Numbered from the stretch's first letter, positions 50,026 to 57,845 are shown. The stretch: 64,000 bases of DNA from Kutzneria viridogrisea (GCA_014138725.1 JACJID010000003.1:1054001-1118000), one strand, 5' to 3'. Numbers and translations are program-made. Notes: generated by a model from the sequence alone, not told the origin.

Positions 50026-50046
50026 CGAATTGACCTCCTCCGAAAC

Positions 50047-50092
50047 GCACGCGACCGGCCCCACCGAATGTCAGGCGGGGCCGGTCGCGTGC
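50047..50092 (-). terminator. Perfect 16-bp hairpin upstream of traSA
   Basis: GCACGCGACCGGCCCC (50047-50062) and its exact complement at 50077-50092, with a 14-nt loop, directly after the 60-aa gene. It may attenuate read-through into traSA. Confidence 0.65.
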
Positions 50093-50105
50093 TGGAAATT
50101 GCGTG

Positions 50106-50288
50106 CTAGTCGGTGACCTTGCTCTGTGCGTCGGTGAGCGCCACCGTCAGCTCACCCATGGCCTTGCGCGCCCGCTCGTGCGCTGCCCGGAAGCCGGGGA
50201 CGCTGACCGGGATACCGCGCATGGTGTCCTTGAGGTGGCGCATCGCGCCCTCGATCTCCTCCACCGCGTTGTCCACCGCGACCGCCAT
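50106..50288 (-). CDS. AICE small helical protein (60 aa)
   Basis: A 60-residue, wholly helical-looking protein (VDNAVEEIEGAMRHLKDTMRG, then HERARKAMGELTVALTDAQ). No family recognised. The frame is in line with the gene just upstream (gap 1 bp), and the pair precedes the translocase. Confidence 0.6.
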   Translation of the reverse strand: MAVAVDNAVEEIEGAMRHLKDTMRGIPVSVPGFRAAHERARKAMGELTVALTDAQSKVTD

Positions 50289-50289
50289 C

Positions 50290-50553
50290 TCACACCGCCC
50301 AGGGCCGGGAGACGAGGTCCGCCTCGTGCTTCTTCCCCTTGGCGCGCAACGCGTCCAGCGCGTCGAACGCCGTGGTGCGCAGTGCCCGCAGCTCGTCCTG
50401 AGTGGGCAGGGTGTAGCCGCCCTCGCCGACCGAGTCGTCCACCCGGTCGATCACGCGGTCGACCGTGCGGAACGCTTCGCCGAGCATGTCCATCGCGCCC
50501 ACGAACGCCGCGTAGCGCTGGACTGCGCGCTGGTTTCCGAACCCGATTGCCAT
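50290..50553 (-). CDS. AICE hypothetical protein (87 aa)
   Basis: A small, mostly helical protein (MAIGFGNQRAVQRYAAFVGA, TLPTQDELRALRTTAFDALD), family not recognised. ATG 50553 is preceded by AAAGGA at about 11 nt. A hairpin (CCGATCCCCGG/CCGGGGATCGG, 50588-50620) lies upstream and may regulate it. Confidence 0.65.
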   Translation of the reverse strand: MAIGFGNQRAVQRYAAFVGAMDMLGEAFRTVDRVIDRVDDSVGEGGYTLPTQDELRALRTTAFDALDALRAKGKKHEADLVSRPWAV

Positions 50554-50587
50554 CGTGGTGACCATCCTTTCCCTTGTGGATGCCACT

Positions 50588-50620
50588 CCGATCCCCGGAC
50601 ACATTCACCCCGGGGATCGG
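50588..50620. promoter_or_regulatory. 11-bp perfect hairpin upstream of the 87-aa gene
   Basis: CCGATCCCCGG and CCGGGGATCGG with an 11-nt spacer. There is no T run, so a regulatory or mRNA-stability role is as likely as termination. The rest of the 260-bp spacer (to 50812) shows no gene. Confidence 0.45.
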
Positions 50621-50812
50621 GGAAGCATCCAGCGCGTGTCGCGCCGGATTCAGGCATGGTTCGGCCCACTGTGGAATTGAGAAAGAGCAAGCGAGAACAG
50701 GACTTGCGGCGAGCACACCTGTCCCGGTGCGCCATTCCCGCCTGTTGCTCGCGTCGTGCCCTGGCCCGCCTCGAACGGGTCCGCCTACCCGGTAGGGCAG
50801 GGCAACCGCGGA

Positions 50813-51169
50813 CTAGTAGTCCAGGGGCTTGAGGCCCAGCGCCCGAAACGCGATGCCCGAGACCGTCTCGCCCTTGTCGTTCTTGAACGAGTACGGCGAC
50901 ACGGTCGCGCCGACCAGCTCCACGCGGGTGTCCTCCTCGAACCCCTCGCCGGGGTCGGTCGCGAGGGTCACCTTGATCTCCTCGCCCTTGGCCGCCTTCT
51001 GCCCCGGCTCCGGCCGCTGCCGCGCGAACAGCGACACCTCGAACAGCGTCGCGCCGGTCCGCCGGTCGGTGACCAACTCGTCGCGGCCGTCGACCTGGCG
51101 GGTCTTCATGGCCGGGGCCTCCACCACGATCAGCTTGTAGCCGTTCAGGTTCACCGGGATCTGCTGCAT
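50813..51169 (-). CDS. Conserved AICE protein, first gene of transfer operon (118 aa)
   Basis: A 118-residue beta-rich protein (MQQIPVNLNGYKLIVVEAPA ... GIAFRALGLKPLDY). Proteins of this look are common in AICEs and actinomycete plasmids, but I know no function. ATG 51169 has GGAGG 6 nt upstream. It is divergent from the GntR gene across the operator region, so it is probably the regulated promoter-proximal gene. Confidence 0.75.
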   Translation of the reverse strand: MQQIPVNLNGYKLIVVEAPAMKTRQVDGRDELVTDRRTGATLFEVSLFARQRPEPGQKAAKGEEIKVTLATDPGEGFEEDTRVELVGATVSPYSFKNDKGETVSGIAFRALGLKPLDY

Positions 51170-51185
51170 GACCAACCTCCGTAGT

Positions 51186-51271
51186 AGCTCGTGCTAGCTC
51201 GTTCTGCTTCATCAAGGTAGCACGCTCTAGCACAGTGACAACTAGGCTGTTCGAGTGAACCGAGCTAGCAC
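51186..51271. promoter_or_regulatory. Cluster of GTGCTA/TAGCAC operator repeats
   Basis: Four copies of the TAGCAC core in the divergent spacer: 51191-51196 (as GTGCTA), 51218-51223, 51228-51233 and 51266-51271. The outer ones form inverted GTGCTAGCTCG/CGAGCTAGCAC arms. The likely ligand is the adjacent GntR protein, as KorSA does in pSAM2. Confidence 0.6.
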
Positions 51272-51301
51272 GCACTAAGTCGCTCTAGATACAGTGCGTG
51301 C

Positions 51302-51658
51302 ATGGAGAACTCGCGCACGCCAGGCCACCCGTTTCGGGTGCTCGCGGATACCATCGCCGCGAAGGTGCAGCGCGGGGAACTCAAGCCGGGCGACCAGATC
51401 CCGTCCGTGCGTGCCCTCGCCAAGGAGTACGGCGTCACCACTGCCACCGCACAGAAGGCGGTCAAGCAGCTCACCGACGACGGGTACGTCACCACCGTCC
51501 AGGGACTTGGCATCTTCGTCGCTGACGCTGCGCCCGAAGTCACGACGGACCAGCCAGTCAGCCTCAGCGATGTGATGCGCGAACTCGATCGACTCCAGGA
51601 AGCCGTCACGGCCCTTGATCAGCGCGTTCAGCGCCTTGAGAGCTCCGACGCTGGCTGA
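51302..51658 (+). CDS. GntR family regulator (KorSA-like)
   Basis: A 118-residue regulator. The GntR winged helix (FRVLADTIAAKVQRGELKPG, SVRALAKEYGVTTATAQKAVKQL) is followed by a short C-terminal coiled coil (LDRLQEAVTALDQRVQRLES) and no ligand domain. It faces the transfer operon and should repress it and itself through the TAGCAC cluster. KorSA of pSAM2 has the same place and type. Confidence 0.88.
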   Translation: MENSRTPGHPFRVLADTIAAKVQRGELKPGDQIPSVRALAKEYGVTTATAQKAVKQLTDDGYVTTVQGLGIFVADAAPEVTTDQPVSLSDVMRELDRLQEAVTALDQRVQRLESSDAG

Positions 51659-51821
51659 CCTCGACCCGCTCCACGCGGGCCGCCAGGTCGGAAACCTGAC
51701 GTGTCAGTTGCCGTAGCTTCGTACTCACCACACGCAAGCCCGCACTGCACTCGTCGCACTTCCGCTGCGTCGACATGGGGCCACGGGGTGGCGGAGAGTC
51801 CTTTGCTGGCGGTACATTCAT
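51606..51821 (-). CDS. Possible small coiled-coil protein (71 aa)
   Basis: A weakly supported frame with a CDEC motif and a leucine/arginine coiled coil (LRQLTRQVSDLAARVERVEV). It overlaps the 3' end of the GntR gene in antisense, and the coiled coil may partly mirror that gene. GGAG lies 9 nt before the ATG. Without a homolog I cannot call it real. Confidence 0.25.
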   Translation of the reverse strand: MNVPPAKDSPPPRGPMSTQRKCDECSAGLRVVSTKLRQLTRQVSDLAARVERVEVSQRRSSQGAERADQGP

Positions 51822-51981
51822 CTTGGTTCACTCCGAGTGGGTGGCCAGCGCAGGAGCGGAATGGTTGGTAGCCAAGGCTCCGCTTCTGCGCCTGGCGAGA
51901 GAGTTCTTTCTGGGGACGCGTTTCCCCGCCACGTGACCGAAGGTCCGTGTTCAGTCCAATTTGGACATTTTCTCGGCTGGT

Positions 51982-52155
51982 TCAGGTCCGGTCGTGCGGG
52001 AACGGCACCAGCCGCGAGCACAGTGGAAGCAGCGGACACGCAGCACAAGGGTCGTCGGCCTCTTGTCGGAAGCCCGCCCAACGCACCTGGAGCCAGCGCA
52101 CCCCCGGCAGGCCGATCACAAGACCGATCGCCGAGCCGAACAGGTAGCCGGTCAT
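51982..52155 (-). CDS. Small membrane protein with Cys pair (57 aa)
   Basis: One N-terminal membrane segment (GYLFGSAIGLVIGLPGVRWL), then DDPCAACPLLPLC. ATG 52155 overlaps the upstream stop (ATGA), giving a coupled chain with the next two genes. Function unknown. Confidence 0.6.
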   Translation of the reverse strand: MTGYLFGSAIGLVIGLPGVRWLQVRWAGFRQEADDPCAACPLLPLCSRLVPFPHDRT

Positions 52156-52391
52156 CGCTCGGCCCCGTGCTGCCGCATCCACGCCACGCGGTCACCGAAC
52201 AACGTGGTCAGCCGCAGTGTCAGCAGCGCCGCGACCTCCGTCCCGAGGAGGAGTCGAAGCTGCGCGTCGCCATCCTGGAACAGCAGCTCAACATGGTGGT
52301 CGCTGGCCTCCTCCACGGTGATCTTGGCGCGTGGCGAAGCCAGTTCGGCCAACCGAGGCGGCCCACCCTGTTCGTCAACGAACAGCAGCAT
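52152..52391 (-). CDS. AICE hypothetical protein (79 aa)
   Basis: A small cytoplasmic protein (MLLFVDEQGGPPRLAELASP, then LGTEVAALLTLRLTTLFGDR), unrecognised. ATG 52391 has GAAGGGGG 5 nt upstream. It overlaps the end of the preceding gene by about 17 bp. Confidence 0.6.
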   Translation of the reverse strand: MLLFVDEQGGPPRLAELASPRAKITVEEASDHHVELLFQDGDAQLRLLLGTEVAALLTLRLTTLFGDRVAWMRQHGAER

Positions 52392-52611
52392 CCGAGCCCC
52401 CTTCATCGCGGCCAGCGGCGTTGAGCTGCTCCCACCCCTGCTGGATGGCCCGCTCAAGCACTCCGAGCGCCGCGTAGTCGATGATCAGCGCAATCGGGAA
52501 CGCGTTGCCGAGGCGGATCTCGACACGGTCCGCGTACGGCAGTGCCTGCGCGCGGATCGGGAGATCGTCCGTGATGTGGACGTGGACCAAGTCGCGCTTG
52601 CGGCCGCTCAC
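52375..52611 (-). CDS. AICE hypothetical protein (78 aa)
   Basis: A 78-residue protein (VSGRKRDLVHVHITDDLPIR ... LIIDYAALGVLERAIQQG), unrecognised. It has no clear ribosome site at GTG 52611, but a 10-codon leader (52640-52608) with a strong site ends across this GTG, so translation is probably coupled. Confidence 0.6.
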   Translation of the reverse strand: MSGRKRDLVHVHITDDLPIRAQALPYADRVEIRLGNAFPIALIIDYAALGVLERAIQQGWEQLNAAGRDEGGSDAAVR

Positions 52612-52640
52612 TCGCGCCGCCACTTCTGTCGGATACCCAT
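52608..52640 (-). CDS. Leader mini-ORF (10 aa)
   Basis: AGGAGG, 7 nt, then ATG and ten codons (MGIRQKWRRE) to a TGA that overlaps the GTG of the next gene (GTGA). This geometry suggests translational coupling or a regulatory leader. Confidence 0.4.
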   Translation of the reverse strand: MGIRQKWRRE

Positions 52641-52784
52641 GCTCTGACCTCCTGCCTTCTGGACCGGCTCGTTCTGACAGCAACCACTTTCGGCCGAAAG
52701 CGAGGACAGGGGCACCGCACAGCAGGACTTCTACAGACGTCTCGGGTAGCTTGAAGTCGTCCCTACTCGTCTGCGAGGGCTGCT

Positions 52785-53534
52785 GTGGCGAAGGCGAACG
52801 ACCGGCTACGAGACGCGCTGCTGCGCAATGGGCTCAACCTGGAGCACGTCTCGAAGGCGACGGGGGTCGACCCCAAGACCGTCGAGCGGTGGATCACCAC
52901 CGGCCGCAAGCCGTACCCGCGTCACCGGCACACCATCGCGTCGATGGTCCGCGAGACCGAGAACTACTTGTGGCCGGACGCTGTCACCCCTGAACGCAAA
53001 GCCGAGATCGCCGAGTCCGAGGTGGTCAGGGTCTACCCCCACCGCAACTCGGTGCCAGCCGAACTATGGGACCGCCTGCTCAGCGACACCACCGAGCGCA
53101 TCGACATCTTGGTGTTGGCGGGCTTGTTCCTGGTCGAGCGCCCAACCTTCGCCAAGGAGATCACGCGCAAAGCCGCCGACGGCGCCAAGATCCGGCTGCT
53201 GTTCGGAGACCCCGCCGCGCGCGAAGCAGCCAAGCGCAGTGAAGAGGAACAGCTCGGCAAGGGCACGGTGGCCGCCCGCATCCGCAACGCGCTGGCCTTC
53301 GTCCGCCCGCTCTCCGCGGTTGCCGACGTGCAGATCAGGTTCCACAAGACCACGCTGTACAACTCGGTGTTCCGCTTCGACGACGAGATGGTCGTCAACA
53401 CCCACGTGTACGGCTTCCCCGGAGCACACGCACCAGCGTTGCACCTACGACGTCTCGCCTCAGGGGACCTGTTCGAGACGTACGCCGAGAGCTTCGAGTC
53501 CGTCTGGGCCGCTGGCAAGCCCGCCACGTTCTGA
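52785..53534 (+). CDS. Helix-turn-helix regulator with DUF5919-like domain
   Basis: A 249-residue protein. The N-terminal XRE-type helix-turn-helix (LNLEHVSKATGVDPKTVERW) is followed by a phospholipase-D-like ligand domain of the DUF5919 type (IRLLFGDPAAREAAK, VQIRFHKTTLYNSVFRFDDE, LHLRRLASGDLFETYAESFE). It starts with GTG. It lies 9 bp upstream of the NUDIX gene. Regulator-NUDIX pairs of this kind are common in AICEs and may sense a nucleotide signal. Confidence 0.82.
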   Translation: MAKANDRLRDALLRNGLNLEHVSKATGVDPKTVERWITTGRKPYPRHRHTIASMVRETENYLWPDAVTPERKAEIAESEVVRVYPHRNSVPAELWDRLLSDTTERIDILVLAGLFLVERPTFAKEITRKAADGAKIRLLFGDPAAREAAKRSEEEQLGKGTVAARIRNALAFVRPLSAVADVQIRFHKTTLYNSVFRFDDEMVVNTHVYGFPGAHAPALHLRRLASGDLFETYAESFESVWAAGKPATF

Positions 53535-53543
53535 GGAGTCCAG

Positions 53544-54014
53544 TTGTCGCGCGTCGACCACTACAACGACCCGAACGCTCCCCAGGCCAACAGCCTGCGC
53601 CTCGCCGTGAGCGCCTTCGTCCTGGACGACGCCGGGCGGCTCCTGATGATCCGCCGGACTGACAACGACCGGTACGCCATCCCCGGCGGCGGTCACGAGG
53701 TCGGCGAGACGGTCGCCCAAGCCGTGGTCCGTGAGGTGGAGGAAGAGACCGGTATCGACGTCGAGGTCACCGGCCTGATCGGCATCTACTCCAACCCCGC
53801 GCACGTGATCGCCTACGACGACGGCGAAGTCCGCCAAGAATTCTCGCTGTGCTTCCGCGCCAGTCCCACGGGCGGGCAGCTGCGGACCAGCAGCGAGTCA
53901 AGCGAGGTGGAGTGGGTCGAGCGCGAGTGCCTGGACGAGCTGAACATCCACCCGTCGATCCGGCTCCGCATCGGCCACGGATTCGAGGACCGTCAGCAGC
54001 CCTACTTCACCTGA
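53544..54014 (+). CDS. NUDIX hydrolase (Pif-like)
   Basis: A 156-residue NUDIX pyrophosphatase. The box spans residues 49-71 (G-x5-E-x7-REVEEETGI) and is complete. TTG 53544 has GAGGAG 5 nt upstream. In pSAM2 a NUDIX protein, Pif, blocks redundant transfer between cells that already carry the element; the position here next to an AICE regulator suggests the same role, but a simple nucleotide-cleaning role is also possible. The end overlaps the convergent HD gene by 13 bp. Confidence 0.88.
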   Translation: MSRVDHYNDPNAPQANSLRLAVSAFVLDDAGRLLMIRRTDNDRYAIPGGGHEVGETVAQAVVREVEEETGIDVEVTGLIGIYSNPAHVIAYDDGEVRQEFSLCFRASPTGGQLRTSSESSEVEWVERECLDELNIHPSIRLRIGHGFEDRQQPYFT

Positions 54015-54550
54015 TCAGCCAGCCGCTGTTCGGTCCGCTCGACCGCGCCCAGCAGCTCGGGCCAGGCCCAGCGGATGAAGCAGGACACGGTGTCCTCCGG
54101 CCCGTAGCGCTTCTGGATCTCCGCGACCCGATCCGTGATCGTCGTCTGCTTGCCGTCCGGGGTGGTCGTCATGTCCGCCCACCACAGCGCGTCCCGCAGC
54201 GGCGTCTTCTCGTCCTCGAACTCCGCCAGCTCCGCCGGCAACCCGCGCAGCTCCGCCTCCAACACCGCACAGGAGTGATGCGCCACCAGGTTCACCAGTC
54301 GCTCCGGTGCTTCGATACTCCGCAGGTAGCGTGCCCCGTCCAACGGGTGAAACCGCGTCGTAGCCAGGTCTGGCGAATACCCCACGTCATGTAGCACGGC
54401 CGCCGCCACCAGCAGGTCACCGTCATCCCCGAACAGGCCCGCAGCCTGCCGAGCCCGTTCAGCAACGCCCTGCACGTGCGCCCACCGCCGAGGCAACGGC
54501 TCCGCCAATCGGTCCCTCGCCAGCTCCGTCGCCCACTCGCTCAGCTGCAC
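54002..54550 (-). CDS. HD-domain phosphohydrolase
   Basis: A 182-residue HD-type metal-dependent phosphohydrolase. The metal motif is H24 in RRWAHVQGVAERAR, HD in AAVLHDVGYSP, and His in LVAHHSCAV. Such proteins cleave nucleotides or nucleotide signals. It may act in the same nucleotide-linked function as the NUDIX protein, with which it overlaps at the 3' end. Confidence 0.85.
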   Translation of the reverse strand: MQLSEWATELARDRLAEPLPRRWAHVQGVAERARQAAGLFGDDGDLLVAAAVLHDVGYSPDLATTRFHPLDGARYLRSIEAPERLVNLVAHHSCAVLEAELRGLPAELAEFEDEKTPLRDALWWADMTTTPDGKQTTITDRVAEIQKRYGPEDTVSCFIRWAWPELLGAVERTEQRLADQVK

Positions 54551-54656
54551 ATCCCCAGCCTAGGGCCGCCATCTCGGGCTGCATCCATGAGCAGTCTGCT
54601 ACCTCTAAGCCAGCAACCCGCAATATCTGATTCAGCGCGCGTTGGCCTGCAGCTAC

Positions 54657-55052
54657 CTAGCCACGGATCGCGGCCAAGAATCCCGGACCGTCGCTGACCA
54701 CTCGGACATCAGCTGACAGCGCCTCTGGCAGGTGTTGCCTCTGCTCAGCCGACGTGAGAAGGGTCGGGCAACCGGCAGGCAGGATCACCGCGTCAGCGCG
54801 ACGCGCGTACTCAACGATCAGATCAGAGACCATCTCCCCGGAGAAGTGGTTGACCATCAGCGACGACGAGCCGGGGTCGTCCGCATCCGCGTAGACGTCA
54901 GCCTCACCACCATCGGCCGTGCGCACGTGCAACAGCCTGTGCTCAGGCTCTCGGCGGTCGACATGCGGACCAAACACCTCGTGGAACACACCTGGCGACA
55001 GCGGGGCCGCGTTGCCATCTCTGAACCGCTGCACGAACACGTCGAAGCTCAC
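54657..55052 (-). CDS. Hypothetical protein (131 aa)
   Basis: Not recognised. It starts near GTG 55052 (VSFDVFVQRFRDGNAAPL), with RTADGGEADVYADADDPGSS in the middle. A short, soluble alpha/beta protein; small actinobacterial proteins beginning this way are often cargo of unknown role. The ribosome site is weak. Confidence 0.55.
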   Translation of the reverse strand: MSFDVFVQRFRDGNAAPLSPGVFHEVFGPHVDRREPEHRLLHVRTADGGEADVYADADDPGSSSLMVNHFSGEMVSDLIVEYARRADAVILPAGCPTLLTSAEQRQHLPEALSADVRVVSDGPGFLAAIRG

Positions 55053-55344
55053 GACCAGCGACTCTAGGCCCCCTGTCCCACCGAGGTGCGCCCCATGTTC
55101 CAGTCCTTGGCCACCCCCAGACAACGCCACAGCCCTGTCGCAGCCCGCTGTGTTCACACTTTCTTCTCTTCATCAAGGCGGCCCCCTTGCGGGGGCCGCA
55201 CGGCCGCTCGCCCGGGGCCCCGCCTCCGGCACCCCAGCGGCGCCCGGCGACCCCCGCGAGCCGCACAGGGCGAAGTGCAACAACATGTCCTCGCCGGACG
55301 GGCAGGCCAACAGGATGACCGGCAACCGCGGAACGCTGCGGTCC

Positions 55345-55512
55345 GGGAGGGGCCTAGCTCCGCGCCATCCCGCCGACCTGAACGGGGCTATCAGGTGGCC
55401 AACCGGGGCGCAGAGCCTGGCACCGCATGTTCCGGGCGGTGGGATACTGCGCCCCGGTTGGCCACCTGATCGAGTGCGCCCCAGGTCGACGGGATGACGC
55501 GAGGCCCCTCCC
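55345..55512. repeat. Large non-coding palindrome (168 bp)
   Basis: An inner perfect 24-bp inverted repeat (arms 55390-55413 and 55447-55470, 33-nt loop) lies within a wider imperfect one. The outer parts also match: GGGAGGGGCCTAG at 55345 against the AGGCCCCTCCC end at 55512, and a CCCGCCGACCT/AGGTCGACGGG pair. It sits in a 525-bp spacer (55158-55682) with no believable gene. Candidate single-strand origin, transfer locus or decayed element. Confidence 0.8.
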
Positions 55513-55682
55513 TTGGGTGTGTTCAGCCGAGGCGAGACGAGCGCCAAGGCACTGGCACCCACCGTGATCAGGGCGCCCGATTGCCGCCCCGGTGGGCTTG
55601 CCAACGAGGTACCAACGACCTGTGTTGACTGGTCCTTCTGCGTGCGTCAATCTTGGCAACTTCCGCAAGTCGAGGAGAGCGT

Positions 55683-56288
55683 ATGGCTGACGATGTTGAA
55701 GACGACCAACCTCCACTTGCTACGGATGCCGTTCGCAACTCGATCACCGGTGATCCAGCGACCGCACTGCAACTGCGAGATTTCCACGGAGGAAGCGTCT
55801 ACATCAACTCGCAAGTATTTGTAGCTCCGGAAGCGGGAGGACAGGACCGCATCGGACTAGCGAATAACGCCTCATCTCGCCCGAGCGAACCACTCCGCCC
55901 TCTGCATATCCTAGCTGTCGATGATGAGGCGGAGGTTCTGAATGAGCTTGTTGACCTGCTTCGCGTTGATCCAAGAATTGGGAAGGTGGCAACCGCAAGC
56001 GACGCCGCTATGGCACTACGATATATGACACGCGCGGTACAATCCTCCGAATATTTGGACGCATTATTCCTCGACGTACAAATGCCCGGCCTGTCCGGAA
56101 TGGAACTGGCTCGGATTAATTCTCGCTTTGCAAAACCACTGGGAATTGTGTTCGTTACTGCTTTTCCCGCTTTTGCTCTTGAAGCATTCGCGGTGGACGC
56201 GGTGGACTACCTAGTCAAGCCGGTGCAACCGGATCAAGTAGCTCGTGCAGTAGGCCGACTCGCGCGGGCGATACACCTGCTGCCCTAG
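55683..56288 (+). CDS. Orphan receiver-domain protein with amyloid-like N-terminal motif
   Basis: A 201-residue protein. Residues 19-42 hold a Gly/Gln motif (NSITGD...LQLRDFHGGS). A full receiver domain covers residues 72-201: acidic D80-D81, phospho-acceptor D131 in FLDVQMPG, T159 in VFVTAF and K179 in DYLVKP. The receiver is most like LytTR regulators, but no output domain follows. GAGGAG precedes the ATG. The A+T content is visibly higher than in the AICE core. The motif is shared with the 56722-57477 protein, which suggests that the two interact. Confidence 0.82.
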   Translation: MADDVEDDQPPLATDAVRNSITGDPATALQLRDFHGGSVYINSQVFVAPEAGGQDRIGLANNASSRPSEPLRPLHILAVDDEAEVLNELVDLLRVDPRIGKVATASDAAMALRYMTRAVQSSEYLDALFLDVQMPGLSGMELARINSRFAKPLGIVFVTAFPAFALEAFAVDAVDYLVKPVQPDQVARAVGRLARAIHLLP

Positions 56289-56721
56289 TCGACCGAAGCG
56301 CGTAGCACGGTGGTCTCTCAATGGCGAGGTGCTCGCCTGGTGCGTGCACGCCAGATGGGGGCTACCTTGATTCCTGAACGATCGACCTGTTGAGCCGTTT
56401 CGTGCAGCACTTGCCCGGATGATGGGAATGGTTGCTCACGGTCGGGCGGGTCTGTTCAGTTCGCCAGCGTGACACAAGATCGGCACCACGTTTTAATCTC
56501 GTCTATCAACGGCAGGCAACCGCCGTCGATAGACTACGGTGGACGGACTAGTGAAGTATTTCCGAAGCGCCCCGATGTGATGTGCACAAATGGCAGTTGA
56601 TGGAAAACGTTCTGAGCCAATCGCGAGGTTGCTGGTTCAATTCCTAATTGTGAAGCTGTGACCGTCAGTGAGATTCGGGAAGCGTAAGGTCCACTTCTGT
56701 CGAGTGGCATGACCGGAAGCC
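56289..56721. other. 433-bp spacer without a gene
   Basis: No coding frame is convincing. The region is less G+C-rich than the core. A stretch at 56612-56650 (GAGCCAATCGCGAGGTTGCT, then GGTTCAATTCC) resembles the 3' half of a tRNA, but no acceptor stem can be formed. Confidence 0.5.
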
Positions 56722-57477
56722 CTACCATCGCCGGTTAGCTCGTTCGGCTTCCTTTATCAACTCTGCCATAAGTTTCTCGTCGACCGCGATCTCGCAAGTC
56801 AGCGTTAGCACCTGCGCGTCAGTCATTCCTTGGGAGGCCTTGCCAATCATGTCGTTCAACTGGGTGACGAAATGCTGGACGAACTCGTCGATTTCGAGCA
56901 TCGGCCTGTCGGCTATATGACTTAAGATATTAAAGAGTCGGCGGGTCTGTCGTGGAACTTCAGCTTCGCGCACCGATATCGACCAGTTTTGCAGCTTCTC
57001 GTACACGGCAATGAGTCGGCGCGCTATCGCGCAGGTCAACCTCCACTCGCCGGGCCTTCCGGGCTCACCTAACGCCTTCGACATGAGCTCAGGATCGAAG
57101 CAGTTCATGACATCTTCGACGGCTGCTTGCAGTTCGGCCAGCAGTGTAGATACGTGTTTGATCGCAGCGTCTTTGCTGGTGATCGTCAAGGGTGAATTTG
57201 ATCGGTTCGTGCTCTTCTGCTTGATGTGATGCAGTCCTACCTGTAGCGAGCCTGCATACAGGAGGTACTCCCAAGACCACGGTCGGTGGCCAATGACATA
57301 GTTGATCTCTTCGTTGGTTTCCGGGACATGGCCGAAGATCTCAGGAGCATCGTCAGTCGGGCGCTCCGGCGGGTGGTAGTGCACGTCGCCATGGATCGTG
57401 CCCGCCTGGACCCCGGACATGTCACCCTGCACGACGTTGGTCACACCTCTAAGAGGTAGGTCGGGCTCGTTGGTCAC
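56722..57477 (-). CDS. Helical protein with amyloid-like N-terminal motif
   Basis: A 251-residue protein. GTG 57477 follows GGGGGA by 10 nt; longer frames to 57657 code for implausible sequence. Residues 13-35 carry the motif TNVVQGD...VQAGTIHGDV. The rest (residues 60-250) is a helical, polar domain with no catalytic signature that I recognise. N-terminal segments of this form occur in actinobacterial NLR and trypsin-linked systems, where they are proposed to seed amyloid-like contacts. It faces the receiver gene across 433 bp. Confidence 0.75.
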   Translation of the reverse strand: MTNEPDLPLRGVTNVVQGDMSGVQAGTIHGDVHYHPPERPTDDAPEIFGHVPETNEEINYVIGHRPWSWEYLLYAGSLQVGLHHIKQKSTNRSNSPLTITSKDAAIKHVSTLLAELQAAVEDVMNCFDPELMSKALGEPGRPGEWRLTCAIARRLIAVYEKLQNWSISVREAEVPRQTRRLFNILSHIADRPMLEIDEFVQHFVTQLNDMIGKASQGMTDAQVLTLTCEIAVDEKLMAELIKEAERANRRW

Positions 57478-57614
57478 TACACGAGTATCCCCCCATGGCC
57501 GCCGATCTGTGCACAATGTTGACCGGACACCCCGACTGACCACACGCCGCCCCTGTCCTACCCAAGGTGACGTGGCGTCCATCCCCGCGTACGTTGGCCT
57601 CCCCAGGGCGAATG

Positions 57615-57647
57615 CGGCTGCTGTACAGCAGCGAAGTACAGCAGCCG
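57615..57647. promoter_or_regulatory. 12-bp perfect hairpin in 57478-57845 spacer
   Basis: CGGCTGCTGTAC and GTACAGCAGCCG around a 9-nt loop, with the inner palindrome CTGCTGTACAGCAG in the left arm. It may be an operator or end the transcript of the HEPN-like gene. The other 330 bp of the spacer show no gene. Confidence 0.5.
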
Positions 57648-57845
57648 TACCGGCCAACAGCGGCCCTCATGAGGCAGGCCGTGACTTCAGTGACCTGCGG
57701 AAGCCCGGTCGCCGACAGTTCGCACCGAAGAGGTTGAGGCATTTCCCTGCATGTCTTCTGCACGTTGGTGAGTGTGCGTTGGCAGAGCATCGAGATGCTG
57801 GGGGCAGCACCTGGAGCACCCGGGTCGGCAGGCGGAACGTCCTGG

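Noticed and set aside
49247-50116. Plus-strand frames opposite the translocase gene
   Set aside because: Shadow frames; the minus-strand gene has Walker motifs and a strong ribosome site.
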